Shown: in pieces, positions 47,685-56,515 of the stretch | How the letters are laid out: each line of letters opens with the position of its first letter | Numbering within the stretch: the first letter of the stretch is position 1 | NCBI RefSeq assembly: GCF_027570075.1 | Contig: NZ_JAKMUS010000006.1 | Span: 1-64,000, forward strand | DNA: 64,000 nt | From: Corynebacterium meitnerae | GTDB taxonomy: Bacteria > Actinomycetota > Actinomycetes > Mycobacteriales > Mycobacteriaceae | Direction: 5' to 3' | The notes under the pieces: generated by a model | Database searches by the model: none | What the model saw: the letters and a program-made list of their open reading frames with translations, nothing else | Told to the model about the DNA's origin: nothing | Program-made: the position numbers and the translations under genes

Positions 47685-48865
47685 CGCCGCCGCATCGCAA
47701 CCACCGAAGCAACCGCGGCGGTAAGCAGGCCCACCACTGCCAGCACGCTGAGCAGCACAGCGGCGCGCGATGGCGCTAGGGAGTGGGTTTTCACCTCAGG
47801 CGTGAGCGTGAGCGGCTCAGACTGGGGCAACACGTGTGTGGTGCCAAGGAAGGTCAGCGTCCGCAATGGATCCACAAAACCACCGGACGGTTCAGCGGCA
47901 GCCGCGATGATGTCGCGGATCTGCGCGGCAGTGGCGTCCGGATAGCGCTGTTTCAGCAGGGCAGCGGTGCCACTGAGGACGGGCGCTGCAAAACTCGTGC
48001 CCTCGAAAGGGCGGACGGCGCCGCGGTCGGCGGTGATGCCGGCGGACCAGACGTCGTGGCCCGCGGATAAGCCAAGAGCTGGCCGGCCAGGCGCAGACAG
48101 GAGACGATGCCCCTCCGGGACGGGCAAGGAGTAGTCCGTCAGCGTGTGGGAATCAGCGCGCGCACCCACGGCGAGCACCGTGGGAAAGTGCGCGGGAAAA
48201 ACAGTGGACCCGGGCGGGCAGTCCGGATTCGCGTTGCCGGCAGCAGCGACGACGACAGCGCCGTCATGCTCAGCACGATTGAGAGCCTCGACGAGCCCGC
48301 GGGTATCCACGCGCGGTGCGATGGCAGGTTCTAAGCAGGATACGACGGACATGTTGATCACCCGCGCGCCTTCATCCAGGGCGTTGTGGATGGCGGCTGT
48401 CAGGGTCTCCACCGATCCAGCCGCGGTGAATTCTGCGCCGTCAGCCCCAGGTTCCCGCGGGGTGCGGTAGTGCGCGGAGGACTGCCGGATAGACATGATC
48501 TCTGCATCAGGGGCGATGCCGATGTCGGTGCCAGCGATGATGCCGGCGACGACGGTGCCGTGGACGTCGCAGTCAAGAAACGGCTGGGGGTCTTCCGGGG
48601 TGACAAAATCCGCGCCGGGCACGAGTTGATCGAGCTGCGGGTTCGTGGCTACGCCTGTATCGATGACGGCTACTTTGACGCCAGCACCCGTTGCTAATCG
48701 ACGAAGCTCCGTCCGCTCCTCCGCCCCCGGCACATCCTCTGGCCCCGATGTGGCTGGAGCAGGCACCGCGCAGGCGATGTCCTGGGCGTGCGCAACAGCC
48801 GGCTGGTACGTGAGGCAGCCGACAAACAGCGCGACCGCGCCAGCGGCATAAGTAGTGCGCCGCAT
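47681..48865 (-). CDS. mycP: Type VII secretion mycosin protease (MycP)
   Basis: The 394-residue subtilisin-type protease has a signal peptide (AAGAVALFVGCLTYQPAVAH), the catalytic triad Asp69 (KVAVIDTGVATN), His102 (DCDVHGTVVAGIIAGTDI) and Ser291 (EGTSFAAPVLSG), and a C-terminal membrane helix (AAVLLSVLAVVGLLTAAVAS) before RRR. Needed for ESX complex stability and, in mycobacteria, for secretion. It is two bases downstream of eccD on the minus strand. Confidence 0.92.
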   Translation of the reverse strand: MRRTTYAAGAVALFVGCLTYQPAVAHAQDIACAVPAPATSGPEDVPGAEERTELRRLATGAGVKVAVIDTGVATNPQLDQLVPGADFVTPEDPQPFLDCDVHGTVVAGIIAGTDIGIAPDAEIMSIRQSSAHYRTPREPGADGAEFTAAGSVETLTAAIHNALDEGARVINMSVVSCLEPAIAPRVDTRGLVEALNRAEHDGAVVVAAAGNANPDCPPGSTVFPAHFPTVLAVGARADSHTLTDYSLPVPEGHRLLSAPGRPALGLSAGHDVWSAGITADRGAVRPFEGTSFAAPVLSGTAALLKQRYPDATAAQIRDIIAAAAEPSGGFVDPLRTLTFLGTTHVLPQSEPLTLTPEVKTHSLAPSRAAVLLSVLAVVGLLTAAVASVVAMRRR

Positions 48866-48867
48866 GA

Positions 48868-50229
48868 TTACAGCCCCCGGATCAGGTCAAAGATACCGGT
48901 GAGATACACAGCCACTGGGATAACACCGATGATGGCGGCGGCCTCAGCGCGCTCAATCCACACCAATGTTGTGGGTTCTAGCTCCGGGACGCGTCGGGCC
49001 CACAGAGCAGCGGAGGCGCAGGCAAGGGTGGTGAGGGTGGCTAGGGTGATGAGGGCGGGATGGGGGACGTCGACAAGCGACACAGTGAGAATCGCACCAC
49101 CTGCAGCCACGGCGGCGGTGAGCGCGAGGCTGAGGCGTGGGGCGCTGGAATGGTGGCGCGAAGCGTGGACAAGCAGTGCTCCTGCGAGCGTGATGCCCAG
49201 CGCGAAGACCCATGCGGAGGCGGCGAAGGCGAGCGAGATGAGCGCGGGGATCGTGCATACAGCAACACCGATGCTGATGCCGTCGGCGACGAAGCGGGCA
49301 CGGGTGGTGCGCTCATCCACATCATCCTGGTAGTCATCGGCGATGGAGAATTCCTGGCCAGCGGTGGGCACGCGAGGAATCCGCAGGCCGGCAGCGCGCG
49401 TGGCGGCAGCCGGCGTGCCCATCACTGCAGCGAGACCGGCGAGGACAATGAGCGCGGCGGGTGCATGCGGTGAGGGCATCCACGCGCCGAGCGCGCCAAC
49501 CATCACGAGGAAACTAGCCGTGACCAAGCCGGCCCCGGAACGCGGGCCGACAACCCCGAGTGTGGCACCACCTGAAAGGAGAACGCACGTGACAGCCGCC
49601 GCGGAGAGTGCCCCCAGCGCCGCGGCAGGATCGAGCGGCTGTATGGATGCTTGCTCAGCGCCTAGGCCGGCGACCCACGCGCCACACGCGAGGCCGGCCA
49701 GTGTGGCAGCGATGGGGAACAGCACGCGTGAACGCGCAACAATTCCCACTGTAACCAGCAACAATGATGCGATTGCGGCACCGGCCAGCGGTGTGATGAG
49801 TGCGCCCACGAGGAGCCCCGCACCGGTGGCGCCGGTGAGGGAGAACAAGACGTCAATACCCCCGCGCGGGGTGGAGTGCGCCGAGTCGGCCGCGAGTGAT
49901 TCCGCGGCATCGCGCACCACCGGCGGCGCAACCGGTTCATGTGGGCGAAGCGTCAGCACAGCGCCATCCCGCAGCCGCATGTGCATGAGCGCTGTGTGCG
50001 GATCAAGCGGGGCACCCGCGGCAGTGGTGAACTCCCACGGGCGATTAATGTGAGGCAGATCAATGAGCCGGGCGATCTCCGGCAAGACGTCGCTGAACGT
50101 GGAGGACGTGGGCACCGATACGTCGATAACCCGCGAAAATTCACGCGCATTCGCGCGGATAGATACGCGCACGACCTGCGTTGATGTTGTGGCTGGTGTT
50201 GTAGCTTGCTGCAATGCTGGCGCAGTCAT
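48868..50229 (-). CDS. eccD: Type VII secretion membrane protein EccD
   Basis: The 453-residue protein has an N-terminal ubiquitin-like domain (VVRVSIRANAREFSRVIDVS, LTLRPHEP) and about 11 membrane helices after residue 130 (GAGLLVGALITPLAGAAIAS, AGLVTASFLVMVGALGAW). It is the ESX channel-type subunit. The start is behind AAGGGGGG on the minus strand and is divergent from eccC. It is followed at once by mycP (TAATC ATG arrangement). Confidence 0.9.
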   Translation of the reverse strand: MTAPALQQATTPATTSTQVVRVSIRANAREFSRVIDVSVPTSSTFSDVLPEIARLIDLPHINRPWEFTTAAGAPLDPHTALMHMRLRDGAVLTLRPHEPVAPPVVRDAAESLAADSAHSTPRGGIDVLFSLTGATGAGLLVGALITPLAGAAIASLLLVTVGIVARSRVLFPIAATLAGLACGAWVAGLGAEQASIQPLDPAAALGALSAAAVTCVLLSGGATLGVVGPRSGAGLVTASFLVMVGALGAWMPSPHAPAALIVLAGLAAVMGTPAAATRAAGLRIPRVPTAGQEFSIADDYQDDVDERTTRARFVADGISIGVAVCTIPALISLAFAASAWVFALGITLAGALLVHASRHHSSAPRLSLALTAAVAAGGAILTVSLVDVPHPALITLATLTTLACASAALWARRVPELEPTTLVWIERAEAAAIIGVIPVAVYLTGIFDLIRGL

Positions 50230-50436
50230 AGACCCCCCTTGGTGCTGTCCTACAAGCGCACCCCCGCGCGCAGGTAAGAACCATAAGAAACTGTGTTGCG
50301 GACAATGTACCGCACGCGGCGGACACGCGCACCGGGGTAAAAGAATTTTCCCGAAGCACTAGCGCTTCGGCGCGATCTGTGATCTTCTTGTTGCCAGACG
50401 ATCCGGGGGGATCGTGAAGCAAGGGGGGATTCTTTC
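50230..50436. promoter_or_regulatory. Divergent eccD/eccC control region
   Basis: The 207 bases between the two starts hold a short inverted repeat TGCGG/CCGCA (50,297-50,314), a hairpin CCGAAGC/GCTTCGG (50,351-50,370) and a second, ACGATCC/GGATCGT (50,398-50,415), the last one only about ten bases upstream of the G6 Shine-Dalgarno (GCAAGGGGGGATTC) of eccC. The last stem could influence translation. No GGAACC-type promoter is visible. Confidence 0.5.
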
Positions 50437-53400
50437 ATGCTTGGGCTCGATAATGACCCAATCCGTGTTGTGCCCGCAGGGGAGCACGCGGAGTATGCGC
50501 TGGATGCAGCGCCACCGTTGCCGTCGGGAAAGCTCGAGGCAGAGACCGTGCCACAGGCAGTGCGCCGGCCACCGGAACCGTTGATGAAGGTGGTCATGCC
50601 CATCGTCATGGTTGCGGCGATCGGCGCGATGGTGGCCATCATGGCGCTGTCTGGCCGTGGCGTGAGCCCCATGATGATGGTGTTTCCACTCATGATGGTC
50701 ATGGGGCTACTGACCATGCTGAACCCGCCGGAGAAGGCGGGGGATATTGATGAATCGCGCCGGGTCTATCTGCGTCACCTTGACGCGTTGGCGGCGCGTG
50801 CCCGGGAAAATGGTGCGCAGCAGCGTGAACACATCGAGTTCTTTCACCCGCACCCAACGACGCTGGTCAACGGGGTGGATGCGCAGCGCGTGTGGGAGCG
50901 TGGCCGCGAACACCCGCGGGCATTAGAGGTCCGGGTGGGAGTGGGGATGACGCGGATGAGCACGCCTATCGACGTCCCTGATCCCGGCTCTCCCGAAGAC
51001 CTCGACCCAGTGTGCGCGGTGAGTCTACGCCGCACGATCGCCGCCGTGAGCACCGTGCCGCATGTGCCGGTGATCGTGCAGCTAGAAGCCTTCCCCACGG
51101 TGACGTTGACCGGGCCGGATGCGCGAAACGTGGCGCGATCCATCATCGCGCAGCTCGCGTTCTTCCATGGGCCGGAGCTCGTGGGGCTGCACATCGCGGC
51201 GGAGGGTTGCGAGTGGGCGAAGTGGTTGCCGCACACCAAGGACCCTGAATCCGCCGCGTTCACCGTGGCCGTGGTGGAGGCAGGCTCGCCGGAGGCCATC
51301 GCCGCCTCACATAACTGCGTTATCGCTGTTCACGACGGTGAAACCTCGCTCATCCAGGACGATTCGCTGCACCTCGTGTGCGATGGGGAGCTGCACGCCG
51401 TCACGGCCGCAGGAAAAGAAAAGCTGGGGCTTATCGACGTTCTGCCCACCCCCGCCGCCGAATTCATCGCCCGCAACCTCTCTTTTTACCGCCGCCCCGA
51501 TTCCGCAGCCGGTCATGGCAACGGCGACCTGTTGGAACTGTTGGGCCTGGGTGATGTGGACTCCCTGACACCAGCCGCGATGTGGCCGGGCCGGGAGGGG
51601 ACGCGCCTGAAACTCATGGTGCCGATTGGGACGGACGGGCCGGGTGCCAGCGGTGCTCCTGTGTACCTTGACCTCAAAGAATCCGCTCACGGCGGGATGG
51701 GTCCGCATGGGCTGTGCATTGGGGCGACGGGCAGTGGAAAATCGGAATTACTCAAGACTCTCGTTGCCGCACTCGCCGCAACTCATTCGCCGGACGAACT
51801 GAACTTGGTGCTGGTGGATTTCAAAGGTGGCGCGACGTTTTTGGGGTGTGAGGATTTGCCGCATACCTCCGCCGTGATCACCAACCTGGAAAACGAAGCG
51901 GTGCTGGTGGAGCGCATGTTTGATGCGATCTCCGGTGAGATGAACCGCCGCCAAGAGCTGCTGCGTGCGGCCGGTAATTTTGCCAATGTCACTGATTACA
52001 ACGCCGCACGGATGAGCACGCGCCCGGAGTTGGAGCCGTTGCCGGCACTGCTCATCGTGGTGGATGAGTTTTCTGAACTGTTGGGGCAGCACCCGAATTT
52101 TGCGGAGCTGTTCGTCGCGGTGGGTCGGTTGGGGCGCTCGCTGGGCGTGCATCTTCTGCTTGCCTCTCAGCGCCTGGAGGAAGGAAAGCTCCGTGGCCTT
52201 GATTCGCACCTGTCCTACCGGATTGGTTTGCGCACGTTCTCTTCTGCGGAATCCCGCCAGGTTCTGGGGGTCCCGGATGCCTATGAGCTGCCAGCGGATC
52301 CAGGCTCGGGCTACCTCAAAACCGCATCGAGTGAGGTCATGCGCTTCAAGGCGGCCTACGTTTCTGGTCCGTTGATGCGGCGCATGCACGACGCCCCGGC
52401 ACCTACCGGCGTGCGGGTGTTCACTGGGTGGGAAGCAGACGTGGCCCCGGAGATGACCGCGGATGATTCGACCACTCTGCTCGACGCCGTGGTCAGCGCC
52501 GCCCGCGTTGCCGCTGATCTTCGTGGGGAAGAAGCCCGGAAGATCTGGTTGCCACCGCTGCCCGCGCGGGTGAGTCTGCCCGCGGTGTGTGAGCCGGTAG
52601 GGGAACTTGCGGCATCAATTGGGCTGGTGGATGACCCGTACCGCCAACGCCAGGATCCGTTCATCTGCGATCTCAACACTGCGGGTGGGCATCTTGCCAT
52701 TGCGGGTGGCCCGCAGACCGGGAAATCGATGGCGGTGCGCACCCTGGTCACGGCACTCGCGGCCACGCACACGACGAACCAGATCGGCTTCTACATCATT
52801 GATGCCGGTAGCGGGGAGCACGAAGCTCTTGAATCCTTGCCACACGTAGCCGGTGTCGCTGAGCGCGCTGATGAAGAAAAGGTGCGCAGGATCATCGATG
52901 AGATTGAAGGCTTCATCGATAATCCGGGCGCAGACAATAGGTCCGCCCACACCGTCCTTGTCATTGATGGCTGGCATTCGCTGACCGCACCCGATTCCAA
53001 GCTGGAGGATCTCCGGGACTCCCTCGCGCGTATCGCTTCTGATGGGCCTGCCGCCGGGATTCACCTGGTGATCACTACCCAGCGCTGGAACGCGATCCGG
53101 CCGAATGTGCGCGATCTCGTGGGCACGCGTTTGGAGCTCAAGCTTACGGAGCCGATGGATTCCGTCATTGACCGCAAAGCACAAGAAAAACTGCCCGCGC
53201 TGCCCGGCCGCGGCATCACACCGCAGGGGCAAAGCATGCTCGTGGCAGCCACCGCGAAAGAGGACATCGCCCACGTTGCCGCGCAGGCGGCAGGCCAAGT
53301 GCCGGTGCCGAAGCTGAAGGTGTTGCCGAGGTTTGTGGGGTTGGGGGAGACGTCGACAAGCATTCTGCTCGGTCTCGGCGGGCGCGATCTTGGCCCGATC

Positions 53401-54027
53401 CACCTTGAAGCGCAGCACCTCGTGGCAATTGGTGCGGCGGGCTCCGGCAAAACCACTCTCATCGACACGATCTTCGTGCAGGTCGCTGGGCTTCCGCGGG
53501 AGGAGGCGCGCATTGTTCTGCTTGATCCGCGGCGCGCGCACCTGGCTCATGCGGAGCATGCGATGGTTGCGGCGTACGGCAGTTCCACCGACGCGATGCG
53601 CACCGCGATTGCGGATGCCGCGGCCACGCTCACCGCGCGTCTGCCCGGCGCGGAGGTCACCGCGGAGCAGCTCGCCGCGCGCTCTTGGTGGAGTGGCCCG
53701 GATATTTACCTGCTTATCGACGACCTCGAGCTCCTCCCGCCCGAACACCTCCAGCCCCTTCTGCCCTTGTTGCCGCACGCCCACGACATCGGTCTGCACA
53801 TCGTTGTTGCGCGCAAATTCGGTGGCGCTGCGCGGGCGATGCTGTCCCAATTCATGTCCAGCCTGCGCGATCAATTGCCGGATGCCGTCATCTTCTCGGG
53901 CACGCGCGAAGAAGGCGAACTCTTCGGCGTGCGGCCAATTCCACTGGATCCGGGCCGCGGCATCCTTGTCCGCGCCGGGAGCAATGCTGGCCCGATCCAA
54001 ATTGCCACACGTAAGGAGGCGCCATGA
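50437..54027 (+). CDS. eccC: Type VII secretion FtsK/SpoIIIE ATPase EccC
   Basis: The motor of the ESX system. The 1196-residue protein is the fused EccCab type: two N-terminal membrane helices (LMKVVMPIVMVAAIGAMVAI, MMMVFPLMMVMGLLTMLN), then three ATPase domains with Walker A motifs GATGSGKSEL (near residue 429), GGPQTGKSMA (near 757) and GAAGSGKTTL (near 998), and Walker B-type LVLVDFKGG, TVLVIDGW and IYLLIDDLELL. The first domain matches the canonical form, the other two are less conserved. Exact CGTCGATAAGC words lie at 51,429 and 53,712. Overlaps the next gene (ATGA). Confidence 0.95.
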   Translation: MLGLDNDPIRVVPAGEHAEYALDAAPPLPSGKLEAETVPQAVRRPPEPLMKVVMPIVMVAAIGAMVAIMALSGRGVSPMMMVFPLMMVMGLLTMLNPPEKAGDIDESRRVYLRHLDALAARARENGAQQREHIEFFHPHPTTLVNGVDAQRVWERGREHPRALEVRVGVGMTRMSTPIDVPDPGSPEDLDPVCAVSLRRTIAAVSTVPHVPVIVQLEAFPTVTLTGPDARNVARSIIAQLAFFHGPELVGLHIAAEGCEWAKWLPHTKDPESAAFTVAVVEAGSPEAIAASHNCVIAVHDGETSLIQDDSLHLVCDGELHAVTAAGKEKLGLIDVLPTPAAEFIARNLSFYRRPDSAAGHGNGDLLELLGLGDVDSLTPAAMWPGREGTRLKLMVPIGTDGPGASGAPVYLDLKESAHGGMGPHGLCIGATGSGKSELLKTLVAALAATHSPDELNLVLVDFKGGATFLGCEDLPHTSAVITNLENEAVLVERMFDAISGEMNRRQELLRAAGNFANVTDYNAARMSTRPELEPLPALLIVVDEFSELLGQHPNFAELFVAVGRLGRSLGVHLLLASQRLEEGKLRGLDSHLSYRIGLRTFSSAESRQVLGVPDAYELPADPGSGYLKTASSEVMRFKAAYVSGPLMRRMHDAPAPTGVRVFTGWEADVAPEMTADDSTTLLDAVVSAARVAADLRGEEARKIWLPPLPARVSLPAVCEPVGELAASIGLVDDPYRQRQDPFICDLNTAGGHLAIAGGPQTGKSMAVRTLVTALAATHTTNQIGFYIIDAGSGEHEALESLPHVAGVAERADEEKVRRIIDEIEGFIDNPGADNRSAHTVLVIDGWHSLTAPDSKLEDLRDSLARIASDGPAAGIHLVITTQRWNAIRPNVRDLVGTRLELKLTEPMDSVIDRKAQEKLPALPGRGITPQGQSMLVAATAKEDIAHVAAQAAGQVPVPKLKVLPRFVGLGETSTSILLGLGGRDLGPIHLEAQHLVAIGAAGSGKTTLIDTIFVQVAGLPREEARIVLLDPRRAHLAHAEHAMVAAYGSSTDAMRTAIADAAATLTARLPGAEVTAEQLAARSWWSGPDIYLLIDDLELLPPEHLQPLLPLLPHAHDIGLHIVVARKFGGAARAMLSQFMSSLRDQLPDAVIFSGTREEGELFGVRPIPLDPGRGILVRAGSNAGPIQIATRKEAP
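51429..51439 (-). repeat. CGTCGATAAGC word, copy 10
   Basis: Inside eccC, read as Leu-Ile-Asp (CTT ATC GAC). Confidence 0.8.
53712..53722 (-). repeat. CGTCGATAAGC word, copy 11
   Basis: Inside eccC, at the third Walker B (LLIDD), again as CTT ATC GAC. A one-mismatch copy lies at 53,351. Confidence 0.8.
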
Positions 54028-54944
54028 CCCACACGCTTCACCAGCCGCGCCAGGTGCTGCGCATCGATGTGTCCGAAGGCTGCGCGATCTTCAGTGGAGC
54101 CGCGAGTTTGCATCGTTTCGATGAGCCGACCGCTGCCGACATCGCCACCACCGTCCGCGGCCTGCTGGCTGATCAGCCCACCTCCGTGCACATCGAGGTC
54201 GCCGCCGACGATGAGCTCGTGGCTGAGCTTCGCGCGCTGCTCACCGAGTACACGGTAGAGGCGTCCTCGCTTATCGACGTCCCTCCGCCCGCCCCTCCCA
54301 CCTCCGAATGGGAGACCATCACGGTGCCCCGGCCCACCCTGGATGTGGAGGACAAAGGCCGGCAGATCAACCTCATGCTCATCGGTGTTGTCGGTGCAGT
54401 GATTCTGCTGTGTGCTGCGGCGATCTGGTTTGTCATGGGGCGCGTGGCGGGGCAGCCGGAGGTGGCGGCGGTGCAGGAGACGTCGATAAGCACTCCTTCG
54501 ACGACGCGCACCAGCGCACCATCACCGACTGCTCCTGCGCCAGAGCCGGAGACCGTGACGTTGAGCCAAGCGGGCTTGAGCGTTGAGCTGCCCGCGGGCT
54601 TTGCGCTCGCCCCGGATGAGGACATGTGGCGCGCTACCGGCCCCGACCCAGACCTGCGCATCCAATTTGCCGTTGACCCTCTATATGGGGTGCCGGCGGA
54701 CGCTGTCTTGGACCAAGTGGAAAGGGAAATCAGCGAAGACCCGGAACTCACTTTGCTGGAACGCGCCGACGGGAAGATCCGCTACCGGCACATGCTGCCC
54801 GACGGGTCGGAGGCCCTTTGGGCTGCGTGGGCGGAACACGGCCACCAGATTTCACTCGGCTGCCACACACGCACAGCCCCAACAACCATTCAATTGACCG
54901 CCTGCACGATGGCTAACAACACCGCGCGGTTCAACCCGCCCTAG
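54024..54944 (+). CDS. Type VII secretion-associated protein (Rv3446c/TIGR03931-like)
   Basis: A 306-residue protein with one membrane helix at about 118-138 (LMLIGVVGAVILLCAAAIWF), an N-terminal cytoplasmic part of about 110 residues and a periplasmic part (TLSQAGLSVELPAGFALAPD). ESX-4 loci usually carry such a protein next to eccC. It overlaps eccC by four bases, so it is in the same operon. It is thin in known motifs; its role is unknown. Two recurrent-word copies occur in its coding DNA (54,269 and 54,481). Confidence 0.78.
   Translation: MTHTLHQPRQVLRIDVSEGCAIFSGAASLHRFDEPTAADIATTVRGLLADQPTSVHIEVAADDELVAELRALLTEYTVEASSLIDVPPPAPPTSEWETITVPRPTLDVEDKGRQINLMLIGVVGAVILLCAAAIWFVMGRVAGQPEVAAVQETSISTPSTTRTSAPSPTAPAPEPETVTLSQAGLSVELPAGFALAPDEDMWRATGPDPDLRIQFAVDPLYGVPADAVLDQVEREISEDPELTLLERADGKIRYRHMLPDGSEALWAAWAEHGHQISLGCHTRTAPTTIQLTACTMANNTARFNPP
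54269..54279 (-). repeat. CGTCGATAAGC word, copy 12
   Basis: Inside the T7SS-associated gene, read as Leu-Ile-Asp. Confidence 0.8.
54481..54491 (+). repeat. CGTCGATAAGC word, copy 13
   Basis: In the same gene but opposite orientation and another frame, read as Thr-Ser-Ile-Ser (ACG TCG ATA AGC). Confidence 0.8.
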
Positions 54945-55002
54945 TTAAAAGTGCAGGTAGGCCGCGTGCGGAATAATTTTTCGCACAAATTTGGATTGTG
55001 AG

Positions 55003-55032
55003 GGAACCAAATGGGGCCCTGAAGCAGTCTAA
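55003..55032 (+). promoter_or_regulatory. ECF-sigma-like promoter of the WXG100 pair
   Basis: GGAACC (55,003-55,008), 18 bases, GTCTAA (55,027-55,032). Seen also upstream of the gene at 58,632 with the same spacing and shared flanking bases (GAGGGAACCAAA, GCAGTCTAAGT). The GGAACC/TCTAA pattern fits ECF-type sigma factors (SigE/SigM class); which one is unknown. CCAATCGGGG is repeated at 55,049 and 55,091 in the leader. Confidence 0.65.
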
Positions 55033-55106
55033 GTAGATAGGTAAGGCGCCAATCGGGGAGCCGAACCACGTCAACCAAGTCAGATAACCACCAATCGGGG
55101 GGAAAG

Positions 55107-55427
55107 ATGAGTAACGACCAATTCAGGACAGAAGCCGACGTCATGCGCACGTCCGCGAACAACGTGGACGCGACCAATGACGCGGTGAACACGGAACTCA
55201 ACCGTCTCCAGGACGTCGCGGAATCCACCCGCAGCTACTGGACCGGCGAGGCACAGGCAAGCTTCGACGGCCTCATGCGCCGTTTCGACGACGCTGAGCG
55301 CCGTCTCAGCGAAGCCCTGCGCGGCATCGCAGACAACATCCGCGACAACGCCAGCAACTTCGAGCACGTGGAGGCGACGAACTCTGAGTCCTTCTCCTCT
55401 GTCGGGTCCGCTGGACTGGCGCTGTAA
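55107..55427 (+). CDS. WXG100 family protein, ESX substrate (EsxA/EsxB-type)
   Basis: A 106-residue helical-hairpin protein with the WXG motif as Trp45-Thr-Gly47 (TRSYWTGEAQASFDGLMRRF). Helix 1 (about 8-42) and helix 2 (about 52-92) are amphipathic. The ATG is behind GGGGGGAAAG. The C-terminal part (NASNFEHVEATNSE) holds the usual small tail. It likely forms a heterodimer with the product at 55,492. No signal peptide. Confidence 0.9.
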   Translation: MSNDQFRTEADVMRTSANNVDATNDAVNTELNRLQDVAESTRSYWTGEAQASFDGLMRRFDDAERRLSEALRGIADNIRDNASNFEHVEATNSESFSSVGSAGLAL

Positions 55428-55491
55428 GCCGCTGACACTCGCACACCACGTAGACGACTGAAGACGACTGAAGACTAAGGAGATCCACACC

Positions 55492-55779
55492 ATGTCCATC
55501 ATTAAGTACAGCTTTGCGTCCCTGTCGGGCGCAGCCGAAGACATCGAGACATCGTCCCGCACCATCCAAGGCCAGTTGGAAGACCTCAAGGCCCAGATCA
55601 AGCCGATGGTGGCCAGCTGGGAAGGTGACTCCGCTATGAGCTACCAGCAGCACCAAGCCAAGTGGGATGCCGCTGCGGCGGAGCTCGCTGTGATCCTGTC
55701 CACCATTGGTCGCGCGGTTGAAGAGGGCAACCAGCGCATGAAGGCCGTCAACACTGCTGCGGCAAACAGCTGGGCTTAG
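55492..55779 (+). CDS. WXG100 family protein, second of the ESX pair
   Basis: A 95-residue protein with the WXG motif as Trp43-Glu-Gly45 (MVASWEGDSAMSYQQHQAKW) between two helices, the second of which ends QRMKAVNTAAANSWA. It follows the first WXG100 gene after 64 bases. AAGGAG precedes the ATG. The pair is probably secreted as a dimer by the EccC machinery. Confidence 0.9.
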   Translation: MSIIKYSFASLSGAAEDIETSSRTIQGQLEDLKAQIKPMVASWEGDSAMSYQQHQAKWDAAAAELAVILSTIGRAVEEGNQRMKAVNTAAANSWA

Positions 55780-55857
55780 GAAGGGGTGATTCATACGGCA
55801 GCTACGAATACGTAATTCTGACCCAATTCTGTTGGGGCAGGTGCGATAGATGGTCAT

Positions 55858-55903
55858 AAAACGCCGGGGAGCGGAGAAAATCCGTTCCCCGGTGTTTTGG
55901 GTT
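55858..55903 (+). terminator. Terminator after the WXG100 pair
   Basis: AAAACGCCGGGGAGCGGA (55,858-55,875) pairs with TCCGTTCCCCGGTGTTTT (55,881-55,898) and is followed by GGGTTTTT. It separates the esx unit from rplM. Confidence 0.9.
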
Positions 55904-56071
55904 TTTGGGGGCCAGTGCTTTAAAGTTTATGGCCTGTGTGTTTTCTTACCGGGCATAGTTATGCCTGGCCCACCTCACCGGGTCTCCACCGGCCGCCGGA
56001 TAGGGGAGGGAACTTAAGGGAGCGCGCCATGGCCGGCAGCCTTCTAGATTTAAGACTTCAAGGAGTCATGA

Positions 56072-56515
56072 ATGTCTACCTACCACCCGAAGAGCGGTGA
56101 CATTACCCGTAAGTGGTACGTCATCGACGCTACCGACGTGGTGCTGGGCAAGCTTGCTTCCACCGCAGCTGACCTGCTGCGCGGTAAGCACAAGCCGCAG
56201 TTCGCACCGAACGTCGACACCGGCGACCATGTCATTGTCATCAATGCTGACAAGGTCCACATTTCTTCCAACAAGCGTGAGCGTGAAATGCGTTACCGTC
56301 ACTCCGGTTACCCGGGTGGCCTGCGTTCCATCACTCTCGGCCGCGCTCTGGACGAGCGTCCGGACCGTGTCATCGAGGAGGCAATCAAGGGCATGATGCC
56401 GCACAACCGCCTCTCCCGTCAGTCCATTAAGAAGCTTCACGTCTACGTCGGCTCTGAGCACCCGCACGAGGCGCAGAAGCCGGAGACCTTCGAGTTTAAG
56501 CAGGTGGCGCAGTAA
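56072..56515 (+). CDS. rplM: 50S ribosomal protein L13
   Basis: L13 is an early assembly protein. The 147-residue product ([38 protein letters not shown]) is complete; AAGGAG is eight bases before the ATG. It overlaps rpsI by one base. A palindromic stretch GGCATA-GT-TATGCC lies upstream at 55,952-55,965. Confidence 0.98.
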   Translation: MSTYHPKSGDITRKWYVIDATDVVLGKLASTAADLLRGKHKPQFAPNVDTGDHVIVINADKVHISSNKREREMRYRHSGYPGGLRSITLGRALDERPDRVIEEAIKGMMPHNRLSRQSIKKLHVYVGSEHPHEAQKPETFEFKQVAQ

